This document shows positions 18,623 through 27,688 of a DNA stretch of 61,789 bases, piece by piece (within the stretch, counting starts at the first letter, position 1; every line of letters begins with the position of its first letter). The position numbers and the translations under genes were made by a program. The DNA is from Leeuwenhoekiella aestuarii. Its GTDB lineage: Bacteria; Bacteroidota; Bacteroidia; Flavobacteriales; Flavobacteriaceae. The stretch is taken from contig NZ_QOVJ01000013.1 in NCBI RefSeq assembly GCF_004104055.1, forward strand, positions 1 to 61,789, given 5' to 3'. The notes beneath the pieces are model-generated. The model made no database searches. It worked only from the letters and a program-made list of their open reading frames with translations, and was not told the DNA's origin.

Positions 18623-19357
18623 TTACACGGTACCAACACGCAGTAATAACGGGAAATTAAATTCCCGTTTTTCTTTTGCTCCCCAATACTTATAAACATC
18701 ATCCCGAATTAAATGCAACGGGTTCTCAGCGTTCGCTTTTTCATAATGCTTTACTGCTGACCAGGTATTTAAATAATTGAGCAATTCATCGGCTGTCCAG
18801 TAAATAGGCATTGCAAATTTTGGAGTTTCAATTTCTTGAAATGGAAAAGGTATGCTTCGGTAATTTTCATCAAGATACTTTCGCTCTGGATCCCAGTATG
18901 GGTTTGTGATCTCTTTATAAAAACGCTGAATAACTGTATTCAATTCTCCTGAAGTTTCTAAAACGGAATATCCAATAACTGCAAAAATTCCTTCAGATTT
19001 TAAATGAAGCTTTATTTGTTTATAAAACGAATCAAAATTAAACCAATGAATAGCTTGAGCTACGGTTATTAAATCAAACTTCTCATTGGAATCAAAAGGC
19101 TCTTCTGCCGTCTGAACCCGATATGTTATATTTTTGAGTTGAGGCGATTCAGCAAGTTGTTTTGCACTAAGATCTGTCGCAAGCACCTCGTCAAAAGTTT
19201 TAGAAAGCTCAACCGCGACCTGCCCGTTACCAGTAGCCACATCCCAGGCCTTTGATTTATTCTGAACGATTTTAAATAAAAACGTGTATAATTCTTGAGG
19301 ATAAGTAGGTCTGAATTTAGCGTAATCTGCTGCGTGACTTGAAAAATTATCTTTCAT
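18623..19357 (-). CDS. class I SAM-dependent methyltransferase
   Basis: A 244-residue methyltransferase. The SAM motif I is AWDVATGNGQVAVELSK, followed by the acidic residue in LATDLSAKQL and motif-II-like FDLITVAQAIHWFN. The order and the HWFN segment resemble the ubiquinone/menaquinone-type and TAM-like methyltransferases that act on small molecules. The substrate is not deducible. It is followed, upstream in transcription, by the ABC ATPase gene with a four-base gap, so the two are probably in one transcript. Confidence 0.88.
   Translation of the reverse strand: MKDNFSSHAADYAKFRPTYPQELYTFLFKIVQNKSKAWDVATGNGQVAVELSKTFDEVLATDLSAKQLAESPQLKNITYRVQTAEEPFDSNEKFDLITVAQAIHWFNFDSFYKQIKLHLKSEGIFAVIGYSVLETSGELNTVIQRFYKEITNPYWDPERKYLDENYRSIPFPFQEIETPKFAMPIYWTADELLNYLNTWSAVKHYEKANAENPLHLIRDDVYKYWGAKEKREFNFPLLLRVGTV
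18649..18674 (+). terminator. terminator for the small lipoprotein gene
   Basis: An eight-bp stem AACGGGAA / TTCCCGTT followed by TTTTTC. It lies within the coding 3' end of the convergent methyltransferase gene. Confidence 0.65.
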
Positions 19358-19361
19358 AGCT

Positions 19362-20045
19362 TTATATATTTCTTAAATAACCGGCTGTAACAAGTTCTTC
19401 CAGTTTATTAACTTGTTTTAAGTTACCATCTTTTAAAACGAGTCTTCGGTCTGCCAAATTCCAGACATCATCATAATAGTGATCGGTAAGCAAAATACCT
19501 TTTTTTGATTTTAAAGAAATCAGAAAATCGTGAATTAACTCTTTAAACAAAGGTTCTACCATAGAAAAAGGCTCGTCAAGTAGTAAAAATGGATGGTTAA
19601 GATTCCCAATAATTAAAACTTCTAAATAACGGCGTTGTCCCATTGACAATTCGCTCACTTTTTTACGGGCTATTTCAGTCATTCGCGGAGCTCTGAAAAT
19701 CAAATCTTGTTGATCTCCTTCAAAATATCTGGGAATGATATCCCACACTTTTGATGATTGTGGTAAAAAACTAAACTGGGGCAAATACCCAATCAGTCTG
19801 CTAGATACTATTTTATTTGCATGCCAGAATTTGCTACGGACTTTAAATAAAGATTCATTGATTTTTATAGTTCCACTCTGTGCGGTTAAGGTTCCAAATA
19901 GGATTTTTAGCAAAGTACTTTTACCTGTTCCATTTCTTCCAAAAACACCTAATATTTCTCCTGTTTGTAGTTCAAAACCTGTTTGTTTAAGCACCTCTTT
20001 TTCACCAAAAGATTTACTGATATTATGAATTTGTAAGAGCGCCAA
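19362..20045 (-). CDS. ABC transporter ATP-binding protein
   Basis: A 227-residue ABC ATPase. It has Walker A GRNGTGKSTLLK, a signature sequence LSMGQRRYLEVL (in place of LSGGQ) and Walker B HPFLLLDEPFS. The switch His is present in LLTDHYYDD. The Met-Gly variant of the signature and the short length suggest a simple exporter or a bacteriocin/lantibiotic-immunity-like ATPase. It overlaps a small membrane-protein gene by 23 bases, which may be its only local partner. Confidence 0.88.
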   Translation of the reverse strand: MALLQIHNISKSFGEKEVLKQTGFELQTGEILGVFGRNGTGKSTLLKILFGTLTAQSGTIKINESLFKVRSKFWHANKIVSSRLIGYLPQFSFLPQSSKVWDIIPRYFEGDQQDLIFRAPRMTEIARKKVSELSMGQRRYLEVLIIGNLNHPFLLLDEPFSMVEPLFKELIHDFLISLKSKKGILLTDHYYDDVWNLADRRLVLKDGNLKQVNKLEELVTAGYLRNI

Positions 20046-20322
20046 GCGTTATAAGTTTTGAAATTATTAAAGCAATTAATAATAAAATTGGAGTTGCACA
20101 AAGGTTAATTAACCAGGTTTTAGTCACCAGTCTATAACGTGTGTATCCCAAATTATAATATCCATAAAACTCTGCTTTTTGAAAATAAATATACGCGAGT
20201 AAGCCTACAGGTGTCCCCAATACCCCAAAAACAATAGGTGTTGTCAAAAGACTTCCAAAAGGTATAGCTACCACTGAAAACAATAAGGCAAATAAAGTGA
20301 CATCTCTATAAAACTTCCACAT
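20023..20322 (-). CDS. small membrane protein linked to the ABC ATPase
   Basis: A 99-residue protein with three hydrophobic segments (about residues 8-27, 28-48 and 71-92) and a short basic loop GYYNLGYTRYRLVTKTWL. It overlaps the ATPase gene, so it is translated together with it. It is too small to be a full permease; it could form an oligomeric channel or be an accessory subunit. No family is recognised. Confidence 0.7.
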   Translation of the reverse strand: MWKFYRDVTLFALLFSVVAIPFGSLLTTPIVFGVLGTPVGLLAYIYFQKAEFYGYYNLGYTRYRLVTKTWLINLCATPILLLIALIISKLITLGALTNS

Positions 20323-20532
20323 AAAATAAGGTCTATTTATAAAAGTAGTTAATTATAACCTTTGCGCTAATGCTACCCTTATAATTTAAGGGGAATTTAA
20401 AATAGGTTTGACTCTAATGCCGTATTTTGGCGACTTAGTTGGCTTTTGACATTTTAAAGAGCTAAATTTTAAATTAAAATTCTAAAACTTAGCAGATCAT
20501 TTTCTGCTACTATTATTAAAATAAAAACTACT

Positions 20533-21054
20533 ATGACCCTATTTGTAGATATGGACGAAGTGATTGCAGATACGTATCAGGCACACATTGATCTATACAA
20601 TAAGAAATACAACGCTAAGCTTAAAAAAGAAGATTGTTTAGGTGCCGAAGTATGGCAAATGGTCCCACCCGAGCATCAGAATTATGTGAGAAATCACGCG
20701 AATGAACGCGGTTTTTTTATAGACCTTGCTGTGATGAAAGACAGCCAGGAAGTGATGCGCGAACTTAACGATAAATATGAATTGTATATAGCTTCTGCTG
20801 CTATGCAGTTTAAAACCAGTCTTGAAGAAAAAGCAGATTGGTTAGATAAACATTTCCCGTTTATACCTTGGCAAAATCGTATTCTATGCGGACACAAACA
20901 CATTTTAAAAGGAGATATTTTAATTGATGATCGTTCTTATAATTTAGATGCTTTTGACGGAAGGGGTATTCAATTTACATCGCCGCACAATGTAAAAACT
21001 AATGGTTTTGACCGTGCAGATACCTGGCAAGATGTAGCAAAATTGCTTTTGTAA
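20533..21054 (+). CDS. 5'(3')-deoxyribonucleotidase, NT5C-like
   Basis: A 173-residue HAD-superfamily phosphatase. The nucleophile motif is FVDMDEVIADTY (DxD), the second motif ELYIASAAMQ, and the acidic motif III ILIDDRSYNLDAF. This arrangement is that of the cytosolic 5'-nucleotidase type C (deoxypyrimidine-preferring) family. It probably removes excess deoxynucleoside monophosphates. It is monocistronic and ends at a strong terminator shared with murA. Confidence 0.88.
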   Translation: MTLFVDMDEVIADTYQAHIDLYNKKYNAKLKKEDCLGAEVWQMVPPEHQNYVRNHANERGFFIDLAVMKDSQEVMRELNDKYELYIASAAMQFKTSLEEKADWLDKHFPFIPWQNRILCGHKHILKGDILIDDRSYNLDAFDGRGIQFTSPHNVKTNGFDRADTWQDVAKLLL

Positions 21055-21068
21055 CTTCTATTATATTC

Positions 21069-21110
21069 AAACCAAAAACCTCAGAATTTACATTCTGAGG
21101 TTTTTGGTTT
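21069..21110. terminator. bidirectional terminator between nucleotidase and murA
   Basis: A 19-bp stem (AAACCAAAAACCTCAGAAT and its complement) with a four-base loop between two convergent genes. A/T runs on both sides allow termination from either direction. Confidence 0.9.
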
Positions 21111-21129
21111 ATTAAGATTCGATTCTATC

Positions 21130-22443
21130 TTAAGACGTTCTTATTATTTTAGCTCCAATGGCACGCAGACGTTCGTCAATATTTTCATAACCACGATCTA
21201 TCTGCTCAATATTATGAATCGTTGAAGTCCCCTTGGCACTTAACGCAGCAATGAGTAATGAAATTCCCGCTCTGATATCAGGCGAAGTCATTGTTGTTGC
21301 TTTTAGCGTAGATTTAAAATTATGGCCTATAACCGTAGCACGATGTGGATCACAAAGAATAATTTTCGCTCCCATATCTATCAATTTATCTACAAAGAAT
21401 AAGCGACTCTCAAACATTTTCTGATGAATTAAAACTTCACCCTTTGCCTGAGTTGCTACAACTAAAATGATACTCAACAAATCTGGTGTAAACCCAGGCC
21501 ACGGTGCATCACTAATCGTCATAAAAGAACCATCTATAAAGGTCTCTATCTCATAACCATCTTTGTGCGCAGGGATAAAAATATCATCCCCTTTCTTTTC
21601 AATCGTAATACCTAATTTTCTAAATGTCGCAGGGATTAATCCGAGGTCATTCCAGCTAACATTTTTTATAGTTACCTCACTCTTAGTCATTGCTGCAAGT
21701 CCTATCCAAGAGCCAATTTCAATCATATCCGGTAAAACCGTATGCTCACAACCTTTAAGTTCCTTTACACCTTCAATTTTTAGCATATTAGAACCTATAC
21801 CGCTTATTTTTGCGCCCATTTTATTGAGCATTTTACAAAGCTGTTGCAAATAGGGTTCACATGCTGCATTGTAAATAGTGGTTTCACCTTTTGCCATTAC
21901 TGCAGCCATCACAATATTTGCAGTTCCGGTAACAGAAGCTTCATCCAGTAACATAAAAGTTCCTTTTAGACCTTCTGGAGCTTCTACCCCATAAAAACGC
22001 TCTTCTTTGTTATAACGGAATTTAGCGCCTAGCTTAATCATTCCTTCAAAATGCGTATCCAGACGTCTTCTACCTATTTTATCTCCTCCCGGACGCGGAA
22101 TATATCCTTTACCAAAACGTGCCAACAGAGGCCCTACAATCATTATAGAACCGCGCAGACCCCCACCTTCTTTCTTAAACTGTTCGCTTTCTAAATATTC
22201 TAAGTGTAAGGCATCACTGATAAAAGAATATTTTCCTTTTCCCAGCTTTTGAATTTTCACACCCAGATTACTTAAAATATTGATGAGCTTATTAACATCA
22301 ACAATATCAGGGATGTTATTTATAATGACTTCTTCTGGCGTTAATAAAACAGCACAAAGTATTTGTAAGGCTTCATTTTTTGCACCCTGAGGCTGGATGG
22401 ATCCTTTAAGCTGATGCCCTCCTTCTATCTGAAATGTTCCCAT
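21130..22443 (-). CDS. murA: UDP-N-acetylglucosamine 1-carboxyvinyltransferase
   Basis: A 437-residue enolpyruvyl transferase for the first committed step of peptidoglycan synthesis. Diagnostic parts are GSIQPQGAKNEALQIL (Lys22/Asn23 equivalents), EGGGLRGSIMIVGPLLARFG and the catalytic loop PRPGGDKIGRRRLDTH. In that loop the usual Cys (Cys115 of Escherichia coli) is Asp121. This change is known from naturally fosfomycin-insensitive MurA enzymes. It is followed upstream by the DUF4290 gene with a 20-base gap, probably as an operon. Confidence 0.95.
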   Translation of the reverse strand: MGTFQIEGGHQLKGSIQPQGAKNEALQILCAVLLTPEEVIINNIPDIVDVNKLINILSNLGVKIQKLGKGKYSFISDALHLEYLESEQFKKEGGGLRGSIMIVGPLLARFGKGYIPRPGGDKIGRRRLDTHFEGMIKLGAKFRYNKEERFYGVEAPEGLKGTFMLLDEASVTGTANIVMAAVMAKGETTIYNAACEPYLQQLCKMLNKMGAKISGIGSNMLKIEGVKELKGCEHTVLPDMIEIGSWIGLAAMTKSEVTIKNVSWNDLGLIPATFRKLGITIEKKGDDIFIPAHKDGYEIETFIDGSFMTISDAPWPGFTPDLLSIILVVATQAKGEVLIHQKMFESRLFFVDKLIDMGAKIILCDPHRATVIGHNFKSTLKATTMTSPDIRAGISLLIAALSAKGTSTIHNIEQIDRGYENIDERLRAIGAKIIRTS

Positions 22444-22463
22444 TAAAATGTATTGCTAAAAAG

Positions 22464-23093
22464 TTAGTAGCGCTTTTTTCCGCGACTAGGTTTTTTACGA
22501 TAATTAGATTTACCAGACTTCTTGTTGCGCATAAGCTTTTGCGCTTCTTTTAAGTCTTCATCTTTCTTTGCAAGATTGATTTGACCGTCACTCAATTCAA
22601 AAAGGTGCTTAAAAATCACCTCATCATCTACAGTATCTTTGTTCCAGTTTAGGAAACATTTTTTCATATGATTTGCAATAGAAAACTCTAATGCTTCACG
22701 CTTCTGACCTTTTTCCCACTTTACGGCAACATCAATCATACGTTTGATATTGTTACCATAAAAACGATATTTAGGGTGATTTTGAGGATATTCTAAAGGC
22801 TCAGGATGTTCTTCTAATTTCTCGCGAGATGGCTTCTCATAAGGAGAAATCACATCTAATTTAAAATCGCTCATTATAAAAAGCTGATCCCAAAGTTTGT
22901 GTTGAAAATCAGGAACATCACGCAAATGAGGCTGAATATTACCCATAACAGCGATTATGCTGCGTGCGATAATATTTCGTTTTTTATCGTCTTCTTCTGC
23001 TATCGCCTGATTGACCATTTTTTGAAGATGGCGGCCATACTCAGGTATGATGAGCTTTTCGCGCTCAGTATTGTATTCTAATTGATCTATCAA
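22464..23093 (-). CDS. DUF4290 protein
   Basis: A 209-residue cytoplasmic protein starting LEYNTEREKLIIPEYGRHLQKMVNQAI, the signature of DUF4290. It is all-helical by appearance and ends in a strongly basic tail (KSGKSNYRKKPSRGKKRY) that may bind nucleic acid. Pairing with murA, as here, is frequent in Bacteroidota. No biochemical function is known. Confidence 0.85.
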   Translation of the reverse strand: MIDQLEYNTEREKLIIPEYGRHLQKMVNQAIAEEDDKKRNIIARSIIAVMGNIQPHLRDVPDFQHKLWDQLFIMSDFKLDVISPYEKPSREKLEEHPEPLEYPQNHPKYRFYGNNIKRMIDVAVKWEKGQKREALEFSIANHMKKCFLNWNKDTVDDEVIFKHLFELSDGQINLAKKDEDLKEAQKLMRNKKSGKSNYRKKPSRGKKRY

Positions 23094-23214
23094 TTGTAAA
23101 AATTTAAGTGAAGTATGTTTCTCTTGAGAAACGTTTGAGCAAAGTACTAAAAATTGTACAAAAGTTCACAGTACAAATTCAAATTAACCGAATTTTAATG
23201 CTGTTTTGTTGAAT

Positions 23215-23505
23215 TTATAATGAAATTACACCTTTTACAGCAGCAACTTCTTGATATTTTGCAATTACAGTGTCAGGGTTTTTCATATTTACATTTATAG
23301 AAACGCTGGTGTAAGTCCCTTTACTCGACTCTTTTGTAGAAATCACCGCGCCCATATCATCAAAAATTTTTTCAATCTCTTCAATCTTTTCTTTTTCAGA
23401 AGGAACGATGAATTTATAAAGATATTCTGAAGGCCAACTAGTAGTCTTCTCCAGTCTTTTCTTCAATTTTTTATAAAATTCTTCTGATTTATTATCTGTG
23501 CTCAT
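23215..23505 (-). CDS. DUF493 family protein (YbeD-like)
   Basis: A 96-residue protein of the DUF493 family with a ferredoxin-like alpha/beta fold. It has the typical WPSEYLYKFIVPSEKEKIEEI start and the closing IAKYQEVAAVKGVISL. Relatives such as Escherichia coli YbeD are small regulatory-domain proteins of unclear role. It is transcribed alone and preceded by an AT-rich spacer. Confidence 0.85.
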   Translation of the reverse strand: MSTDNKSEEFYKKLKKRLEKTTSWPSEYLYKFIVPSEKEKIEEIEKIFDDMGAVISTKESSKGTYTSVSINVNMKNPDTVIAKYQEVAAVKGVISL

Positions 23506-23709
23506 AGCCTTATTTTAAGCTGTAAAGATACCATTCTTAACCTAATTTTTGAATCGCTTCCTATTTGAGTATTTTTACGCGCTGAGAGCGGTCTTAATTA
23601 TTTTAATTTTGTCGCTTAGTTAACAAACATCTCGTGGCAAGCCTCGAAGTATTAAGCCCTTTGGCGATGCCTATAAAAATATTAGGTTTAACCTGAAACA
23701 AAACAACAA

Positions 23710-24249
23710 TTGACAGCAAAACGTATCGTTTTAATCGGAGGTCCCAGCACCGGAAAAACCACGCTTTTAAATGCGCTTAAAGCTGAAGGATTTCCGTGTT
23801 TGGATGAAGTTTCCCGCGAGGTGATAAAAGCAGCACAGCAAGAAGGTATTGAGCAGCTTTTTCTCACAGAACCGCTTTTGTTTAGCGATAAGCTTCTGGA
23901 GCGTCGTATACAGCAATATCTAGATGCCGGTGCATTAGACGCAGCGCACGTTTTTATTGACCGTGGGATTCCTGATGTTACTGCGTATATGGATTTCATA
24001 GGCCAGCAATACCCTGAACGTTTCAGTAAAGCTTGTAAAGCTTATAAATATGATCATATTTTTTTACTTCCGCTTTGGAAAGATATTCATACCACAGACA
24101 AAGAGCGTTATGAAAGTTTTGAAGAAGCACATCAAATTCAAAACGAGCTCGTCAAAACCTATGAATCATATGGGTACACACCTATTGAAGTCCCTAAGAC
24201 TTCTGTAGCAGAACGGGTTTCTTTTATTCTAAAAAATCTCGAAAGATGA
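23710..24249 (+). CDS. AAA-type ATPase / NadR-like nucleoside kinase
   Basis: A 179-residue P-loop protein. It opens with RIVLIGGPSTGKTTLLNAL (Walker A), followed by PCLDEVSREVIKAA and VFIDRGIPDVTAYMDF, the features of the AAA_28 group that includes the NadR ribosylnicotinamide kinase domain. The start is a TTG codon; no ATG is in frame before the P-loop. Its end overlaps recQ by four bases (ATGA). A nucleotide- or small-molecule kinase activity is probable; the substrate is not deducible. Confidence 0.8.
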   Translation: MTAKRIVLIGGPSTGKTTLLNALKAEGFPCLDEVSREVIKAAQQEGIEQLFLTEPLLFSDKLLERRIQQYLDAGALDAAHVFIDRGIPDVTAYMDFIGQQYPERFSKACKAYKYDHIFLLPLWKDIHTTDKERYESFEEAHQIQNELVKTYESYGYTPIEVPKTSVAERVSFILKNLER

Positions 24250-26150
24250 GCATAACGCCACTTGAAGCTTTACAAAAGTTCTGGGGTTATGACGCTTTTA
24301 GACCAAAACAGCTGGAGATCATCGAAGCTGTACAACATAAACAAGACACCTTTGCATTGCTGCCTACCGGTGGCGGAAAATCTATTTGTTACCAGATTCC
24401 CGCAATTATATCTGAAGGGATTACGCTAGTGATCTCGCCATTGCTTTCTTTAATGCGCGATCAAGTAATGCAGTTAGAAAATCGCAATATAAAGGCATTA
24501 TACATCCCCGGTGGTATAAAATATAATGAATTAGATACCCTGCTCGACAATTGCATCTACGGCAACTATAAACTGCTCTACCTCTCGCCAGAGCGCTTGC
24601 AAAATGAACTCGTTCTGGCACGTTTAAAGCAAATGAATTTGTCACTGATTGCAGTAGATGAGGCTCACTGTATTTCTCAATGGGGACACGATTTTAGACC
24701 GGCATATCGCAACATAGCAAAATTTAGAGAAAATTTTCCGGAGGTAACTTGCATCGCTTTGACAGCAACAGCTACAAAAAAAGTTCAGGAAGATATTGTA
24801 GAACAACTTGCTTTATATCACCCTAAGATTGTTCAGCAATCTTTTGAAAGAAAGAATCTAGCGTATATTGTTTTAAAAGAAGAAGATAAATATTACCGTC
24901 TCATTTACCTTTTTAAAAAGTATACGGGCAGCGGTATAGTTTATGTTCGCAGCAGAAAAACGGCTCAAAACTATGCTGCATACCTTAACTCTAATGGCAT
25001 TAAAGCTCATTACTATCATGGAGGTTTAGGTAATGGGGAACGTCAAGAACGGTTTAATGACTGGTCTTCTAATAAAACACAAGTAATGGTTGCAACCAGT
25101 GCTTTTGGTATGGGTATCGATAAAGCGGATGTGGAGACGGTCGTACACGTAGAATTACCGGAAAGTTTAGAAAGCTATTTTCAGGAAGCAGGACGAGCCG
25201 GGAGAAATAATAAACGCGCAAACAGTATAATCCTTTACAATGAATCTGATAAAGACCGTCTGGCTAATCAGTTTTTAAAGGTTTTACCGGCTGTGAGTTT
25301 TGTTAAAAAAGTTTACAAAAAACTGAATAGCTTTTTTCAAGTCTCTTATGGCGAGGGTGAGCAAGAAACATTCAGGTTTGATTTTATGACTTTTTGCAAG
25401 ACCTATAACTTCAATACACTTCTTACCTACAATGCGCTTCAACAACTCGACCGAAACAGTATTCTAATCCTGTCACAAGAATTTTACCGCAAAGCAACCC
25501 TTCAGATAACCGTAACTCCGGTAAATCTAACCTTCTATCTCATAAAAAATCCGGGTATAGATGAGATTGTAAAAAATATACTCAGGACATACGGCGGTAT
25601 TTATGATCAGCCGCTTGTTATAGATCATACGCTGATCGCTAAAAAATCTGGAGCTCCGCTCGCGAAAATACATCAGGTACTTTTGCAGTTGCATCAAGAT
25701 GATGTCGCGGTTTACGATCATACCCACTTTGATACTGCGATTACCTTTCTGGTACAGCGTGAAGATGAGTTGACCATCAATCGTATTGCAAAACCTATTA
25801 ACACACAGAATACGCGTAAGGTAAATCAGGTTAAAAGTATATTAGGGTATCTGGAAAATAATACGCTATGCAGAAGCATTCAATTACTAGCTTATTTTGA
25901 AGAAAAACAACAGACCAAATGCGAAATGTGTGATGTTTGCCTAGCTAAAACGCGCAAGAAAAAAAAACCTGATGGTCTGGCAGTGCAGAACAAAATCTTA
26001 GCTTTACTGGCTTCTAAACCGTATTCTTCAAAATCGTTAAACCAACTACTAAGTTCTGTTGAAGAACAAGAACTTTTATCGGCACTAAAAACACTTTTAG
26101 AGAGCCAAAAAATAACACTAACACCTTCTAATTTATACAAACTTTTATGA
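24246..26150 (+). CDS. recQ: ATP-dependent DNA helicase RecQ
   Basis: A 634-residue superfamily 2 helicase. Visible motifs are Walker A LPTGGGKSICYQIP, DEAH in VDEAHCISQWGHDFRP, LTATAT, and motif VI QEAGRAGRNNKR. The Zn cysteines CEMCDVC near residue 560 mark a partial RQC region. No clear HRDC domain follows, so this is the shorter flavobacterial RecQ type. It is flanked by four-base overlaps with the upstream ATPase and downstream fmt genes, one operon of three. Confidence 0.93.
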   Translation: MSITPLEALQKFWGYDAFRPKQLEIIEAVQHKQDTFALLPTGGGKSICYQIPAIISEGITLVISPLLSLMRDQVMQLENRNIKALYIPGGIKYNELDTLLDNCIYGNYKLLYLSPERLQNELVLARLKQMNLSLIAVDEAHCISQWGHDFRPAYRNIAKFRENFPEVTCIALTATATKKVQEDIVEQLALYHPKIVQQSFERKNLAYIVLKEEDKYYRLIYLFKKYTGSGIVYVRSRKTAQNYAAYLNSNGIKAHYYHGGLGNGERQERFNDWSSNKTQVMVATSAFGMGIDKADVETVVHVELPESLESYFQEAGRAGRNNKRANSIILYNESDKDRLANQFLKVLPAVSFVKKVYKKLNSFFQVSYGEGEQETFRFDFMTFCKTYNFNTLLTYNALQQLDRNSILILSQEFYRKATLQITVTPVNLTFYLIKNPGIDEIVKNILRTYGGIYDQPLVIDHTLIAKKSGAPLAKIHQVLLQLHQDDVAVYDHTHFDTAITFLVQREDELTINRIAKPINTQNTRKVNQVKSILGYLENNTLCRSIQLLAYFEEKQQTKCEMCDVCLAKTRKKKKPDGLAVQNKILALLASKPYSSKSLNQLLSSVEEQELLSALKTLLESQKITLTPSNLYKLL

Positions 26151-27112
26151 GAGACTTACGCATCGTTTTTATGGGAACACCAGATTTTGCTGTTGCCGGA
26201 TTGCAAAAACTTGTAGAAAATAAATATACGGTTGTAGGAGTGATCACCGCTCCAGACAGACCTGCCGGAAGAGGTCAAAAAATTCAACAAAGCGCAGTTA
26301 AACAATATGCTTCACAAGCAAACTTATCTGTATTGCAGCCTACAAATCTCAAGGCCCCAGAATTCATAGAAGAATTAAAAGCACTGAATGCTAACCTGCA
26401 AATTGTAGTTGCTTTTAGGATGTTACCAGAAGTAGTATGGAAGATGCCAGAATATGGTACTTTTAATTTACATGCTTCTCTTCTCCCCGATTATCGGGGT
26501 GCCGCCCCTATCAACTGGGCTATTATTAAAGGGGAAAAAGAAACAGGTGTAACGACTTTTTTTATAGATGAAAAGATTGATACCGGAGCTATTATTCTTC
26601 AGGAACGCACAACGATCCATTCGGAAGAAAATGCAGGAGGTTTACATGACCGGCTTATGAATCTTGGTAGTGAGTTAATACTAGAAACCGTTAAACTTAT
26701 AGAAAAGGATACGGTTGAAACTACCATTCAACCAAAGCAAGAACAACTGCATACCGCTTACAAACTCAACAGAGACAACACACGCATAGACTGGTCGCAG
26801 TCTGTAGAGAGTATTCACAACCACATACGCGGTTTGAGTCCGTATCCCGTTGCTTGGACATTATTTAACAATGGAGATACTAAAGAACATCAATTGAAAG
26901 TTTATAAAGCTTCAATTACTTCTGATGAAGAATCCTCTGAGTTAGGCAACGCAAGCATCGGTGAAATTTTGATTAAAAACGATGAACTGTATGTAGCGAC
27001 CTCAACAAATTGGTTAAAACTCGAAGAAGTTCAACTTTCAGGAAAAAAGAAAATGGCGGTTAAAGATTTACTAAATGGATTTAGCTTCCAAAACTCAGCT
27101 AAAACGTTGTAA
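26147..27112 (+). CDS. fmt: methionyl-tRNA formyltransferase
   Basis: A 321-residue enzyme that formylates initiator Met-tRNA with 10-formyl-tetrahydrofolate. The start IVFMGTPDFAVAGLQKL, the drug-like loop APDRPAGRGQKI, and the active-site segment FNLHASLLPDYRGAAPINWAI (Asn and His of the N-x-H pair) are diagnostic. The C-terminal OB-like domain contains IRGLSPYPVAWT. The length is normal. It is last in the recQ transcript. Confidence 0.95.
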   Translation: MRDLRIVFMGTPDFAVAGLQKLVENKYTVVGVITAPDRPAGRGQKIQQSAVKQYASQANLSVLQPTNLKAPEFIEELKALNANLQIVVAFRMLPEVVWKMPEYGTFNLHASLLPDYRGAAPINWAIIKGEKETGVTTFFIDEKIDTGAIILQERTTIHSEENAGGLHDRLMNLGSELILETVKLIEKDTVETTIQPKQEQLHTAYKLNRDNTRIDWSQSVESIHNHIRGLSPYPVAWTLFNNGDTKEHQLKVYKASITSDEESSELGNASIGEILIKNDELYVATSTNWLKLEEVQLSGKKKMAVKDLLNGFSFQNSAKTL

Positions 27113-27160
27113 ACCTAGGAAAATGCTGTAATCACTTATATTTTGTTAAAAGCGCCTTCT

Positions 27161-27190
27161 GTTATCAACAAAACGTTAAAGTTATCAACA
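27161..27190. repeat. two direct copies of GTTATCAACA, 20 bp apart
   Basis: Identical ten-base units at 27161-27170 and 27181-27190, in the spacer between fmt and the HU gene. TTATCAACA is one base off the DnaA box consensus TTATCCACA. Spacing of two helical turns would put both on one face of the DNA. They could be protein-binding sites for HU regulation. Confidence 0.5.
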
Positions 27191-27302
27191 TAATCCGTGA
27201 TTTCCTGCGCCATTGCTTGCATGAACAAAATATCCGTCTAAATTTGTTAGAACAATAAACAAAAGTTTAACCGACATTTAATTTTTATTAAAATTTAGAA
27301 TT

Positions 27303-27575
27303 ATGAACAAATCAGATTTAATTGATGCAATGGCAGAAGATGCTGGTATTACTAAAGCAGCAGCTAAAAAAGCATTAGAATCATTTTTAGGAAATATCGA
27401 AAAATCATTAAAAGGTGGAGATCGAGTTTCTTTAGTAGGTTTCGGTTCTTGGTCTGTATCAAAACGTGCAGCTCGTGAAGGAAGAAACCCACAAACTGGA
27501 AAAACTATTCAGATCGCTGCTAAAAATGTAGTGAAGTTTAAAGCTGGTTCTGATTTATCAGACGCTGTAAACTAA
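27303..27575 (+). CDS. hup: HU-family DNA-binding protein
   Basis: A 90-residue nucleoid protein. It starts MNKSDLIDAMAEDAGITKAAAKKAL, and the beta-arm region carries GFGSWSVSKRAAREGRNPQTGKTIQI with the intercalating Pro in the NPQTG tip. Length and motif are those of HU. It bends and compacts DNA and may act as the host factor for integrase in the nearby element (inference). It has its own terminator. Confidence 0.96.
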   Translation: MNKSDLIDAMAEDAGITKAAAKKALESFLGNIEKSLKGGDRVSLVGFGSWSVSKRAAREGRNPQTGKTIQIAAKNVVKFKAGSDLSDAVN

Positions 27576-27597
27576 GCATCTATAGCTTATAAAGGTT

Positions 27598-27627
27598 AAA
27601 AAGCTCCCATAAATGGGGGCTTTTTTT
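27598..27627 (+). terminator. terminator of the HU gene
   Basis: Stem AAAAAGCTCCCAT / ATGGGGGCTTTTT with a two-base loop and a run of seven T residues. Confidence 0.88.
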
Positions 27628-27688
27628 ATATTTGTTATTTTTTTGTTAATTATAAAAAATTAGAGTAGTTTAGAACAAAAACTAGTGT

